A stretch of 64,000 bases of DNA from Piscicola geometra (lineage: Eukaryota > Annelida > Clitellata > Hirudinida > Piscicolidae), in assembly GCA_943735955.1 (NCBI GenBank), contig OX030967.1, positions 3,498,590-3,562,589 of the forward strand, written 5' to 3'. Positions within the stretch are counted from its first letter, which is position 1; each line of letters opens with the position of its first letter. This document shows, piece after piece, positions 41,813 to 53,689 of this stretch. The notes beneath the pieces are model-generated. The model was given only the letters and a program-made list of their open reading frames with translations, did no database searches and was not told where the DNA came from. Position numbers and translations under genes: made by a program.

Positions 41813-44255
41813 AAAATATATATTTTCTATTATAGAAAAATTATTAAATTGAAATTGTGTTTAAAACTTTCAAAGAATAAAGGATATATTGCTGCAAGTA
41901 TACCTTCATACTTTAAAAAAATTATGAATTTAAAATAATTTAAAATCAAGAGACTTATATAACATCCTATCATTTCAACAATATGGCCACTTAATCATCA
42001 TGATAACATTCATCATTTTAGACTTTACCATTAATAACCTATACAGTAAATTTAAGTCTAGTCTATATTGATAATGAAAGCAAAGCCATTCTAGATAGTG
42101 TGTGTATGGACTAAGGTACAAATTGAAATAGCTTCAAGGTTTATATATAAATATATTTAAAATATTTACAATTTTAGATGCATTAGAGGGAATAAATAAT
42201 TTTTATCAAGTGTTTTGGTTTAAAATGATTAACATTATCTGTAATTTTAAATAGAGTGTCAGCTTTCCAAGTCCCAGCAGAACAGATTTCCATGATGACT
42301 CCGTTCTCTTAAAAAAGAGTGCTCAAAAGATGAGAAAACCTGTCTGGCTTAAAACTGTTTTAATAAAAAAATGAAGAATTAAAAAAAATATGTATAAATA
42401 AAAGAAGTTATTATAAAAACCTTGGATTCTGAGCTGATTAGAGTTTCATGAGAAAATTCACATGTGTTTGTGTGTTCAATGCATATGATAGTGCATGTTT
42501 GTGTGTCAAATTACTCTCTGACCTACATAAGTTGCTGGAAAATAATGATTCCTGAGAGTTAAAGGATATTAGGCTTACTTAATTGACACATGAATTTGCA
42601 GAATTGGTATATCAAAGGTCACTGAATGCCATTAAAGTTTAATGATTAGGGAATTGTTTTAAAATGGTGGCTATGGTCCCTAGGGCCTGTCCCATAAGCA
42701 AAAACGTCTGCGAAATTTCATAGAAGTTTATAAAAAATTAAATATTTGGCAGTATCCCAATATTAGAGTAAATTCAAGTTATATCCTTGATGCATGGTAT
42801 CCAAACTCTGAAAGAATTTATCCAAGATGTGTATCCAAAGAAGAGTGTATCCAAAATTATCCGAAATTGTATGTATCCAAAATGAATGGTATCCATAGAA
42901 TGAAACAATATTTTCTGGTATTCTTAGGATATATCCACTTATTAGAGTAAATTATACTTATAATTTACTTTTTAACTATTTAATTTTTAATAAATTGTTG
43001 ATTATATAAATTTTTTTAATTAAATCATGAAATTTATAAATTCAAGTATGTCATCTAGCCTGTTGAAATGTTCCAAAATCCTTTCTTCGCTGATCGTGTC
43101 GGGTAAATTGCCTACAAACAAGTACCTAGTTTCTCGCACCATTTCTCAATCGACATTTCAAATTGAAAATTACAAATTTTCTTCTTTTTTGCGAGTTACA
43201 AAAGCTGCAAATTGGAGGGCTTTATTTACAGAAAATGTTTCAGTCGGACTACTAGAACTATAACGTGTTCGTACCACTCGCCTAATATATACAACAAAGA
43301 TATTTGCTAAAGCTTTATAACCAATTCTATTCACAGCCTGTTTGTAAGCACTCTCTCCTAGTTTTTATCATCTGTATTATATATATTATTTTATAAAAAC
43401 AAATTAAATATAATTTATATTATAATTAGCTGTGAGCTGGCCTGAAACGTCACAGCAGGACAGCCAATCAAAAACGAGTATTTCAAAAGCGGTTGTATCA
43501 TTATGTTAACTATTCTCTTCTCATGCTTTAGTTATTTATTATTGTTAGAACATAAAAAAGTATATTTGAATATTTCAAGCTCAAAACTCTTCTGTATGTT
43601 TGATTTTATTTGTATTTTTTGGAATTCTCTTTGCAAAAATAAAATCAATGATGGAAGCGCACCAATGCACGTTATACATCGATCTAGGCAGCTCTAACAG
43701 CTTGCATTTTCTAGATTTTTTGTTCATTTATGCAAGTTTCTCATTTAGTAATTCACTCTTAATTTATTTATACTCTCAATCTAAATTTATTAAATTGCCA
43801 TTTCTGTAAGCTCATGACCTTGGTTTTGAATAAAAGTATAAAAAACAAATTGATTTTACTTCTCAATGCCATCGTTGCATGCATCAGACCATTGTTTGGG
43901 ATGAATCACTTATGCGTCTGAATTTTACGTTTGTTTCCTTCAGGATTATCAATCAATAATTCATTCAAAGGATAAGCTCCACCCTGGATTTAATCTAAGA
44001 TTTGATGGAACAGCGTTTTTTAAAACATTTGGATACAATCTTCTATAATTTATTTAACTGTAGAATAAGTCTATTATCATAAAACTGTATTTTTCTAAAA
44101 AACTTCATTATTTTAAAAACTCTAAATAAAAAATGTACTGGAATTTGTTTTATTTGTATAAATTCTGCAGTACGTTTTGGAAATGGTTGCTTGGCTACCT
44201 ACATATTAATAAATAAGTTAGCAAATATTCTTGAATTATCCATAAAACTAATGAA

Positions 44256-47200
44256 ATGGATTTAACTGGAAGTTCATATAAAGGAGAGATGAGATATGGA
44301 AGGTTTTGCTGTATAATGTTAATATTCAATTCAAGGCTCTATCTAAAATTAGATTATAATTATTTGTGAACTTATTAGTTAGCATAAATTAGACTCTAAA
44401 TGTGAGAGTAGTAAAAAATTGAAATGAATGGTTTCATATAACTTAATTTTTGAGAAAAATTGTCAATCAATCAATCAAATCAATTTCTATAGCGCTCTTT
44501 CCTCAAATTCAAGAGCGCTGGTAAATGAATTTGTTAAACAGATATGTCTTCAGATCCGTACGAAAAGTAAATAATGATATAGAAGTAGTTGAATAAGGAG
44601 GTGATGAGTTTTAAATATATGGACATCTTTAAAGAAGGGTCATCTAAGTAAGGTAATAATTGTCTAATACGTCAGTTTTCAATAGATAATAGACATAAAC
44701 AGTCATGTGTAGAAGATTCGTTCTGACAGTCTGTCCTTCATCTGCAGAGCTCATTTGCCTTGTGAAGTAAGTAGTCAGTGGGTGCTTGCAAGCTGTGCAC
44801 TGGTGTTCAAATTGAGGCCCTGGCACTTCTTCATAAACACAGTCATGTATTGAAGGTTCGTTCTAACAGTCTGTCCTTCATCTGCAGAGCTCATCTGCCT
44901 TATGAAGTAGGTAGCCACTGGGTGCTTGCAAACTGTGCATTAGTGCTCAATTTGAGGCATTGGCACTTCTTCCTTTTAAAATAAGTTTTTATTGTAGTCC
45001 GTTAGACAGTTATTGGTTGAAGATTTTAATTCCGAGAGCAAGATAAATTTAAAACCAGAAAACAAGAAAAGATATAAATTATGATTACTATAATTATTTG
45101 AAATAAAAAAAACTAAATTATTAGATAAGAAGACAAACTATTTAACAAAATCATTACGGTTAAAGCGGCTGCCAAGATGGCAGCTGCTAACCAAATAAAA
45201 ATTGTATAGGTCTATGATCACTACATTTATGTAGGTAATGTTTTACATTGTAGTTTTATTTTCAGCTGTTCCCATTAAAGAAACTACAGTGAATTATTTT
45301 ATCCATAATCTTATATTATCTGCTTCTGCTCCAACTTCACATCTCTAAATGCATCCATGTACTTCCTCCTTGGTCCTCCCCATTTACTCTTTGCCTGTGT
45401 TTCCATCTTCAGCATTCTTCTCCCAATATGATTTATCTTTCTCTTTTTCACGTGTCCAAACCACCTCAAACGTGTTTTAGTTTCAAAGTCCCATATTCTC
45501 ATGAGGTTTCACAGACGCATGAAAGCAGTGCATTGGTAAAGGTAGCGAAAGCAGGCATGCTTTGAGAATCAATGGCTCAAACATCACAAGTTATCTGCGT
45601 AGTCTACTCAGGCTCGATCAATGATTTTATGCTTTGCAGACCAATCAACGAACGACGTATTTCAATTTCAGAACTGTTCATACAAAGTTGAAAAAGCAGG
45701 TAAATGATAGCCAAACGAATACAAAATCACCAGTGAATTGCCATTCGAATGAGCGGGTTTAGTATTGTTCTAGTGCTTTTGTAGGTGTCCCTCCTATGCT
45801 ATTCCATTCGACCTACCTCGATTCAGTTGAATCGGTTTCATATCAATATCATTAGACTCAAAGGCAATCATGAGACTGCCAATCTGAATAACAATTATAA
45901 CGACATTTCTTTCATCAGTCAGTCAGTCAGTCAGTTAGTCAGTCAACTTGGGGCAATTAAAGTTCCCCTAAGGCATTGAACTCTTCATTGCTTGCTTCAC
46001 TAAACTTTAAAATCTAAATTATAATTTAAACATATTAAATTTTTTCCAAAATTTATAAAAAGATATTTTAAATGAGACGAGCTATAAATAAAGACAGTTA
46101 TTGGACAACCGATGGAATCTTTCTAAATAAATCGTTATAAATAATTTTTTTAACCCCGCTTATAAGATAAGCTCATAAAAAATCAAACCCCGAAAGGATA
46201 GAGGGAAATGGAGAATATAGATTGTCGACGGGGACGGTTTTCAAGGGGAGTTTCTGTGATGGAATGTTCCATGGAAACGGGACGCTGTACTTCAAAAATG
46301 GAGGGAAATATGTCGGAAAATGGGAGAAGGGGATAGTTGTTGAGGTTCGTGAATGAAGGTTCTTGCATGAAGCGAGATTATCCATAAAATCTAACCATTA
46401 AAAATGGGATAAAAATTTTGTAAGCATATTTTTAAACCGTTTAAATAACTATCGAGTAATTGATTTATACAATTAAATAGAAATATAAAAACGAGTGATT
46501 AACTTCCAGGGTAAGTACATATTTCCTGACGACCTAGAGTTCAAGGAAACCGACTGGGAGTACTGCGATGGCTACGATAGGAGGTTCAACACAGAAATTA
46601 AGGAAGGTCTCAAAGCATCAGGTTGCCCTCACATAAATTAAAAGTTGCTTTTATGGTTTGAGAATTGTATTTAAGTTTCTAATGAACAAGATTGATCCAA
46701 AAAGCTGAATTAATTACGCATGAAACCTCAACAACACTGCAACATCACAACGCCACGCATTGCCACAACAACAAAAGCAGCCGTCACACAAACCCTTCTA
46801 TAAAACCCATACAAAACAAACATACTGTCTCAACAGCACAACAGACACCACACAAACGCAACTATAAAAATTACAATGCAACACCAACAGTCACCACTCA
46901 AACCCATCCGCCCACATCCGCCTACAACCGCCACAACACAGGTCACACCCGCCTCACAAACTTTCTGCCCACTCGGGAAATTCCAGAGGGCTGTTACGAC
47001 TGTGGAGATGGCTTCTACAGGCCAGAGAAGAGAACTGTCATTGACTATGAGGGACAGTTTCTCAGATATGCTGGTGACCATTGCTGGTTCTTTATTAAAA
47101 ATGTTTTTAAATGTTCGAATTAAGTTTTTAAATATCTTGTTATTGGTGTTTTTTAATATTATTTTGTTCAAATTTATAAATAATAATATTTTTTATAATA

Positions 47201-47350
47201 TTAATAATTATATAATATTTCCACGATTTTAACAATAATAATAATAATAAAACATTTTCTGCATTGGAAACCACAGACGACGACGAGCACGAGTGGATTG
47301 TGGCGAAATGCCGACGTCAAAAGGACGATTATATCGAATGCGACTTTTGA
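44256..47350 (+). CDS. MORN5: MORN repeat-containing protein 5 (5 exons, complete)
   Basis: Exons 44256-44302, 46197-46344, 46510-46621, 46942-47073, 47277-47350; 513 bp, 170 residues (human protein about 161); all phases match. MORN repeats: [18 protein letters not shown] and [18 protein letters not shown], then YVGKWEKG. The conserved C-terminal part follows: [33 protein letters not shown] and the invariant [12 protein letters not shown]5 is linked to cilia and sperm flagella in animals; the exact role here is inferred. Introns are mostly AT-rich and ordinary, except 46622-46941, which ends in C/A-rich sequence (CCGCCACAACACAG). The first intron (1.9 kb) holds a LINE remnant, a 140-bp tandem duplication and another retroelement fragment. 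Confidence 0.94.
44462..44530 (-). mobile_element. CR1/L2-like LINE/SINE 3' end remnant
   Basis: Reverse complement of the AGCGCTATAGAAATTGATTTGATTGATTG tail; the preceding AAATTCAAGAGCGCT and CAGATATGTCTTCAGAT match the end of the same family. Confidence 0.6.
44699..44978. repeat. Two tandem copies of a 140-bp sequence
   Basis: ACAGTCATGT...CTTCTTC is repeated with a 140-bp period (second copy from 44839) at roughly 87% identity by eye. Both include AACAGTCTGTCCTTCATCTG-like and CTGCAGAGCTCAT blocks. Located in MORN5 intron 1. Confidence 0.85.
45311..45502 (-). mobile_element. Non-LTR retrotransposon C-terminal fragment
   Basis: A 63-codon frame containing [11 protein letters not shown] and GGPRRKYMD, the signature found at the C-terminus of many LINE reverse-transcriptase polyproteins (RxRWxGHV...GRPRxxW). 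Lies in MORN5 intron 1. Confidence 0.7.
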
Positions 47351-47524
47351 AATCAATTTATTCTTCGTTCGCTAGGCTCTTGAATTGATAACTTGTGACT
47401 AAAACTTATAGTCTTAAGTTATAGTATTACTATAAGTCATTGTCTGTCAGTTCTACAAGTTTTATCACGAAATTTTATTTTTGTTCACATTTTTATTATT
47501 ATTTGAAAATAGATTCATATAAAA

Positions 47525-50500
47525 CAAAAGCGGCGATCTGCTGCAAATCTTGGGGGGGGGGGGGGTCTTACCTAGCATGGACGATCCTGGGGGGGTTCTG
47601 AGGTCCGAACTTCCCCTTCGCACCCTTAAAAAGCATGATTAAACTTCTTTTTTTATACGAATATTCTAGAAAGCAAAGAAAGGTTTGGTTTAAGACAGCT
47701 AGCACTATGACTCTACATACTCACAATGTATTACCATGGGCGGCGATCCTGGGGGAGTCCTGGTTTTTTAGTGGGGGGGTCCATCTTAATAGGAACCCCC
47801 CCACTTTTTCCCATTTTGTTTTCAAAAATTTCTATTTGGATATGAGCATAATCGTCAACCATGGCATAAAAGTAAATGTTTATACAGTAATACATTGTGA
47901 GTATGTGTAGTTATAGTGATAGCTGTCTAAAGCAAAAATATTCTTTGCTTGCTTAAATACTCCTTCACCTAGTTTTTTATCACTATGGCGTAGACGGGAA
48001 TTCTGAGCGGGTCCTGGGATCCACCTCTACAAGAACCCCCTCACTCTTTTAAAAATACACATTCTCAACTCATTTTGATACGAGCCTAATCGTCAACCAT
48101 GGGATACAAAATGCTAATACAGTATACATTGTGAGTATGTATGGGCAGCGATGCTAGGGGGGTCCTGGGGTCCATCTTAACATGGACAACCCTCAGTTTT
48201 TCAAATACAATAATTTTTCAACTCCTATCTTAATACAAGCATAATCGTCAACCATAGCATGAAACAGAATTCTTATTCAGTAATATATTTTGGGTAGGCG
48301 TAGTTATAGTGATAGCTGCCTAAAGCAAACTTATTCTTTGCTTAATAAAATACTCATCCACCTACTCTTCTTTTTTTATTTATAAATTTAAATTAATAAA
48401 TTATATTTATAAAAATTAAATTTCTGATTTTTCAATTTTCGCAAGCAGACATTCAGAATGCTTTTCAGAAAATATCGGTTCACTTTATGCAAGCAGACAG
48501 ATTTACATTTTTATAAAAAAATCATTCATATTGTGCTACTTATTTTGCATGGGCGATATTCATAGAGGGATTCTGAGGTCCACCTTAATAACGACCCTTT
48601 CAATTTTTTAGATGAACCAAAGTTAATGAATTTTAAAAGGCTTCAAACATTAACTAAAGTTGTGGTTAAATCAAACTACAAGTTTCATATCGCATAACTG
48701 CCAAAAAAGAAATGCTGAGGCTTTTAGCTCATTCTATCGTTAGAAACACAATGTGCACTGTAAATCCGAATCAAGCCAGTTTGGTGTTGTGGTTGACGGC
48801 ACACAAGACTGCAATGGGTTAGAGCAGGAATCGATAGGCATTCGTTTTTTTGTTGAAGCTCTGAATGTTAATGAACAGTTTATTGGTTTATTCAGCCCAC
48901 TAGACACGTTCGGAAAAACATTATCTGCTGTAGTAAAAGATGTTCTGATCAGAATTATGCTACCTATAGAAAAACTAAGAGCTCAGACTTATGACGGCGC
49001 TTCTAACATGAAAGGCCAATCTAATGGTTGTCAGGCTATTATCAGCAGTGAACATCCGCTTGCAATGTTTTTCCACTGTTTTGTGAGCAATTCACTTCAG
49101 TTTATCCAAGAGTTAGGTGCTTTTTACAATCGTTCAGGGAAGGTCAACAAACAGTTTAGTGATGCTTTAGTGTCTCTTATAATTGCCTTTCCTGATGAGC
49201 CACTGAATGGAAAGTATAGTATAAAACTTCTTTGTCCTACAAGATGGCTGACCAGAGTATCTACAGTGTTTTCTGTGCTTGAACATTATGAAGTGTTACT
49301 TGTTAGCTTGGAATCCTTTGCTTCCATTGGTACTGCTGATGAAACAGCTGAAAAGGCTTGAGGCCTTTTTTCAGCAGGGCACTACTGCACTGGCCTTCAA
49401 GGTAGTTGTTTTGGTGTTTCCACTTCTGGAATTAGTAAGTGCCAAGGTCAGTGGAATGATTGCAGCGACTGATTCAGTTGTGCAAGAACTGCGTCGCCTA
49501 AGATCAGAGGAACAGTTTAAGGCCATTTTCAGAGATGTCAACAGTATGGTTTTGGCATATGATCTCGAACCGATTGCTGTACCTCGGGTGTGAAAGCCGC
49601 TACAAAAGTATTGTGGGCAGGGCCCAGCTTATGTAGCAACAACACCAGAGGAACATTATCGAGCAGCATATTACGCTGTCATAGACATTGCAATCATGCA
49701 ACTCACAGAAAGGTCTAATCGAGGTTCTCCTGGTTTGCGTTCATACTTGCAGCTGGAGACAATGTTGCTAACTGGTGAAGTGAACCATGATATTTGCAAG
49801 CAGTATCGTGAGTTAAATGAAACTGGTCTTTGTTCACAGTTAACTATGTTTAAAGACCAGAAGTGATTTAAGCACAAACGCAAAAGTAATGCAAGCTGTG
49901 ATCCCAGAAGTCAGAAATCTGCTATCTTAGGTTGAAAGATTGATCAGGTGGATGCTTGTGTGTCCAATAACGTCATGTACTGCAGAAAGATCTTTTAGTG
50001 CTTTGCGGCATCTTAAGACTTAGTTGCGTGCACCTATGACACAGCCTCGCTTGAATTCAATGGCCGTTTGTCATGCACATCAGGATATACTTGACAGTCT
50101 GGATTAAAAAGGCTAGCAGAAGAATTTGCTAGTCAGTCAGACATACGAAGAAGTCTTTTTGGAAATTGGAGTAAACGAGCTGTGAAGATAGGGCAGGAGG
50201 ACAGGCAGAGAGGGTATTTTATGTTATCTAAATATAAACTGTGGGGCAAAAAAATTTCCCAATGTATATTTGTTTATAACTTTGGCAAATTCAAATCTAT
50301 TTGTAATTTTTAAAACTATTTGACTCAGAAACGAATGGAAACAAGATGTTATAACATTTATTTGATGGGTTGATGGCTAGTTGTAATTGAATTTATATAG
50401 ATGACAAATAATAAATGGTACTGAAATCGCTATTTTTTTTCTTCAAATCGTTCAAAGTGGCAATAGAAAAGTATTTTTATTGAGTATCAAACTTTTTTTC

Positions 50501-50800
50501 TAAATGTTTGGTGATACAAATATTAGTAGTTGATACAAAAATAATTTGCACTACAGCAAACAATACTAAATAGTATCGCTGGTACTGTATTGGTCGATAC
50601 CGGTTCTTTGATTCCAACCCTGGGGAGGACCCCCCCAAGATTTTCCGCAGATCGCCGCCCCTGTGTATTACTATATATATATTCTGTTTTATGCCATGTT
50701 AGACGACTAATCTCGTATCAAAACAAAAGTTGTTTAAAAAATTTGGAAAAAAAGTCCAGAACCCATGACCCCTACAGGATCGCTGCCCATGCTATAAAAA
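47525..50800 (+). mobile_element. Decayed hAT-like transposon with subterminal repeats
   Basis: CAAAAGCGGCGATCTGC (47525-47541) is matched in inverted orientation by GCAGATCGCCGCCCCTG (50647-50663). The left part holds several degenerate 170-400-bp-spaced copies of CATGGGCGGCGATCCTGGGG + GTCC + TCGTCAACCATGGCATAAA blocks (about 47570, 47735, 47990, 48140, 48545). An inverted copy lies at 50664-50800. No clear target duplication was found, so ends are approximate. Confidence 0.65.
48753..50106 (+). pseudogene. hAT transposase pseudogene (DUF4371 / hAT_C type)
   Basis: 48753-49361 encodes GVVVDGTQDCNGLEQESIGI, LRAQTYDGASNMKGQSNG and KLLCPTRWLTRVSTV, as in the ZMYM1-like/DUF4371 transposases. 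A frameshift near 49361 continues at 49279-49593 and, after stops, the dimerisation domain CPITSCTAERSFSALRHLKT appears near 49957-50106. Broken by frameshifts and stops; not functional. Confidence 0.85.
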
Positions 50801-51089
50801 TTAAGACTTTGAATTAAGAAAATAATCTGTTACTTCGTGGTTATGTGTGCAATGCCCTAGTTATATGACTTAGGAAACTTATTTGTAGGGCATATTATCA
50901 AACTTACTAAATAAGATAAAAAATTGATCTCCAACAATTTTTTTTGCATAAGATGCATTTTATGTGTGAAATTTCTTTATAAATACGGATAAATTCATGT
51001 TAAGTTTACCCTTCTTTTATAAAAGTTTTTCTAATGAAGCAATTCATCTGAACGAAAAACTAAAACACATTCGACTGAATTTTCGATGC

Positions 51090-51095
51090 TTTATT
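51090..51095 (-). terminator. AATAAA poly(A) signal of the small secreted-peptide gene
   Basis: AATAAA on the minus strand, 78 bases after the stop codon at 51173-51175. Confidence 0.5.
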
Positions 51096-51172
51096 AATCA
51101 AGGTATTTTGAACATTAGGTCTGAATTATAATTTTGTTAAATAAACTATGGCGTCACGCCGCATTGAGCAGA

Positions 51173-51454
51173 TCATTTTCCCCCCAATAATCTGCCAATT
51201 ACGCTGTGCTTCGTTCGTCCTTTTAGGGTTGTGGGAGGCAAAGGCTCTCGTTTCACAGCTCTCTTTTCCAACAGAGCCTCTTGGAGGGGAAGCCCTTTGT
51301 GGAGTTTCAAACATTTGAGATGAATTATTCATGAGCAATCAAGCCTTGGCACGGCAAGCATAAAAGAGGCGGCAAAGCGATGTTTGGTCGACTCACCTTG
51401 CACGTGCAACTGCACCAGACACACGAGGAGGAGGAGAGTGAGCAAGAGCTTCAT
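51173..51454 (-). CDS. Candidate small secreted peptide precursor (2 exons, 59 aa)
   Basis: Not recognised. Exon 1 (51454-51397) encodes a textbook signal peptide, [19 protein letters not shown], followed by a strong donor G|GTGAGT. Exon 2 (51294-51173; or from the alternative acceptor 12 bases further in, same frame) gives an LPLQEALLEKRAVKR pro-region with two Lys-Arg sites, then a basic, Pro-containing peptide beginning EPLPPTT and ending LLGGK. The intron is about 100 bases with a weak pyrimidine tract. A TATA box and a poly(A) signal bracket the unit. The architecture suggests a processed neuropeptide, antimicrobial or other secreted bioactive peptide; function unknown. The alternative frame through the same exon (51338-51126) lacks these features. 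Confidence 0.5.
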
Positions 51455-51522
51455 TGTAACACTGGAAAGGTTTCTGAGCAAGAGTCTTAGGCTGACGATT
51501 CTCAGTCGAAAAGCTCATGCCT

Positions 51523-51528
51523 TTATAC
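51523..51528 (-). promoter_or_regulatory. TATA box of the small secreted-peptide gene
   Basis: AGTATAAAGG on the minus strand, 69 bases before the ATG, leaving room for a start site about 30 bases downstream and a 40-base 5' UTR. Confidence 0.5.
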
Positions 51529-51756
51529 TAGTTTTGTAGCTATTTCATCGTTAAATCGTTAACGCTTCATTTGAATTAATCAATTTTTAGAATAAAATTT
51601 GCATATGCGAGTTTTAATTAAATATATATAAAAAAACTTTTTAGGTATTTTTTAAAGAAATTGTCTCCCGAGATGATAACTTCGCTATTGTAGTCAAGCT
51701 TTAAAGCAAACAAAAATAGTTTCAAAGCATTTACAAAACATTCTTTTGGCAAATTA

Positions 51757-52350
51757 TCTCCACATTATGTTGACGATTAACTTTTAAAATTCGAATTTGA
51801 AATAAAATAATTAAAATGGACTCTTGATTCTAACACCCTCAAGTTTCCAACACCCCACAACCACCACCACTTCATTACAATATTCAATAATTCAAACAAG
51901 ACTTCTCCGTCACTATTGAAACAAACCTATTCGATTATATATTCTTTAAATGAAAAAAACCTTCGATGATGATGATGATGATGAGGGTGATGATGATGAT
52001 AATGATGATGATGACGATGATTCTCAATAAATTCACTATTTTTGAATAGAACCAATTTAAGAGGTGAGTTCCAAAACCTGTTAAGTACAAACAACGTAAA
52101 TTCCTACAGATATGAAAATATCTCCACATTATGTTGACGATTAACTTTCATAATTCGAATTTAAAATTAAATCATTCAATTGGACTTTTGAATCTAACAA
52201 TCTCAAGTTTCTAATACCACCCCTCCCCCCCCCCCACAACCACCACCACTTCATTGGAATATTCAATAATTCAAACAAGACAACCATTATCCGTCTCTAT
52301 TGATGCAAACCTATTCGATATATTCATGAATAAAATTATAAAAACCTTTA

Positions 52351-52388
<38 letters not shown>

Positions 52389-52400
52389 GGAGAGGATGAC
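51757..52400. repeat. Tandem segmental duplication (unit about 365-385 bp)
   Basis: ATCTCCACATTATGTTGACG starts copy 1 at 51757 and copy 2 at 52120. Both continue through an ACAACCACCACCACTTCATT block to a (GAT)n tract (51965 and 52350). The second GAT array has expanded to about 200 bp. Confidence 0.85.
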
Positions 52401-52454
52401 GATGATGAGGATGATGATGATGATGATGATGATGATTACGATGATGATGATTAC

Positions 52455-52538
<84 letters not shown>

Positions 52539-52545
52539 GGAGAGG
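52349..52545. repeat. (GAT)n triplet microsatellite
   Basis: Roughly 60 GAT units with a few GAG/GAC/TAC interruptions. The poly-Asp frame through it has no supporting context. Confidence 0.93.
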
Positions 52546-52599
52546 ATGATGGTTTCGTGGTCAGTGTTCAGTAGTGTTGGTGATGATCAAGGAAATGAT

Positions 52600-53689
52600 T
52601 GTTTAAGATTATTATCTTTTGGTAAGGATGATGTTGTAAGTATTTTGAATCGCTGAATTGTGCGAGTGTTTCTATGTTGGTTTAGACATTTCAGTTACTT
52701 TAACATGATTTTAAAAACTGACATTTAATAATACATCTGAGAATCTATCTGAACTAGGAATTCCAAGTTTATTGTCACATTTATCCCCTAACTACTCATC
52801 TACGAAGAGATTTTCATCTTTTTCTTCCGTTCCAGGCAACTACTGGCTGACCCCCTTTCGGAAATCTTAATAAATTCACGAATAGATGCCAGAGCACTGA
52901 AGATGACGCTGAATCAGTAAAAATTTCACAATTTTTCCCCTTTAAAACCATCAAAATCGTAAAAATCATTTTGAATACCACTAAAACATCATAAAAACTG
53001 TTCTAGTAACTATTCCTTTAACAACCACACTAACCTCACCGCATCAACCACTACAACCACACCAACCTCACCGCATCAACCCCCACAACCACACCAACCT
53101 CACCACATCAACCCCCACAACCACACCAACCTCACCACATCAACCACCACAACCACTTCAACGTCATCACATCAACTACCACAACCACAGCAACGTCACT
53201 ACATCAACCACCACAACCACACTAACTTCACCACATCAACCACCACAACCACTTCAACGTCATCACATCAACCACCACAACCACTTCAACGTCATCACAT
53301 CAACCACCACAACCATCATCACAACACATTTCACCCTTTCTACCATATAACAAACAAAGCACCATCCCAAAAATAAACTAAACACCCAACACTCCCCCCA
53401 TAATAAATACACTACATCACTAGCACCACACTAAATTTCCACAGTACACACACACCCACATCACCACACAAAACAAACATCACTACACAGCAACATGCAT
53501 CAACGCAAAAAAACACACATCACCACACAACAACACACATAAGCACAGAATAACACACTAAACCACACAACAACACACATCACCACATAGAAAAACACAC
53601 TAAATTACAGAAAAACACACTAAACCACATAAAAACACACTTCACTACAAAACGCACATAAGCACATAAAAACACACTTCGCCACACAG
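52600..53689. other. Probable intron sequence upstream of the first visible ASPH exon, C/A-rich
   Basis: 53030-53310 carries about 21-bp units of ACATCAACCACCACAACCAC; 53450-53680 has (CACAACAACACACATCA)n-like repeats ending in GCCACACAG at the 3' splice site. No upstream ASPH exon could be recognised. Confidence 0.6.

Noticed and set aside
43027..43263. 78-codon + strand frame
   Set aside because: Starts with ATG but has no recognisable domain, sits in AT-rich DNA and has no flanking gene signals.
48753..49361. Host ZMYM1-like gene
   Set aside because: The frame breaks repeatedly, it is bounded by inverted-repeat-like ends and the remaining transposase domains follow in other frames; a decayed transposon is simpler.
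51126..51338. 70-codon frame MLMNNSSQMFETPQR... as the real product at this locus
   Set aside because: It has no signal or domain, and its overlap with the second exon of the signal-peptide gene is in another frame; the two-exon model explains promoter, splice and poly(A) signals better.
52254..52574. 107-codon poly-Asp frame as an N-terminal acidic ASPH exon
   Set aside because: Attractive because ASPH has an acidic luminal region, but no donor in the right phase joins it to exon 53690 and the flanks are a duplicated non-coding segment.
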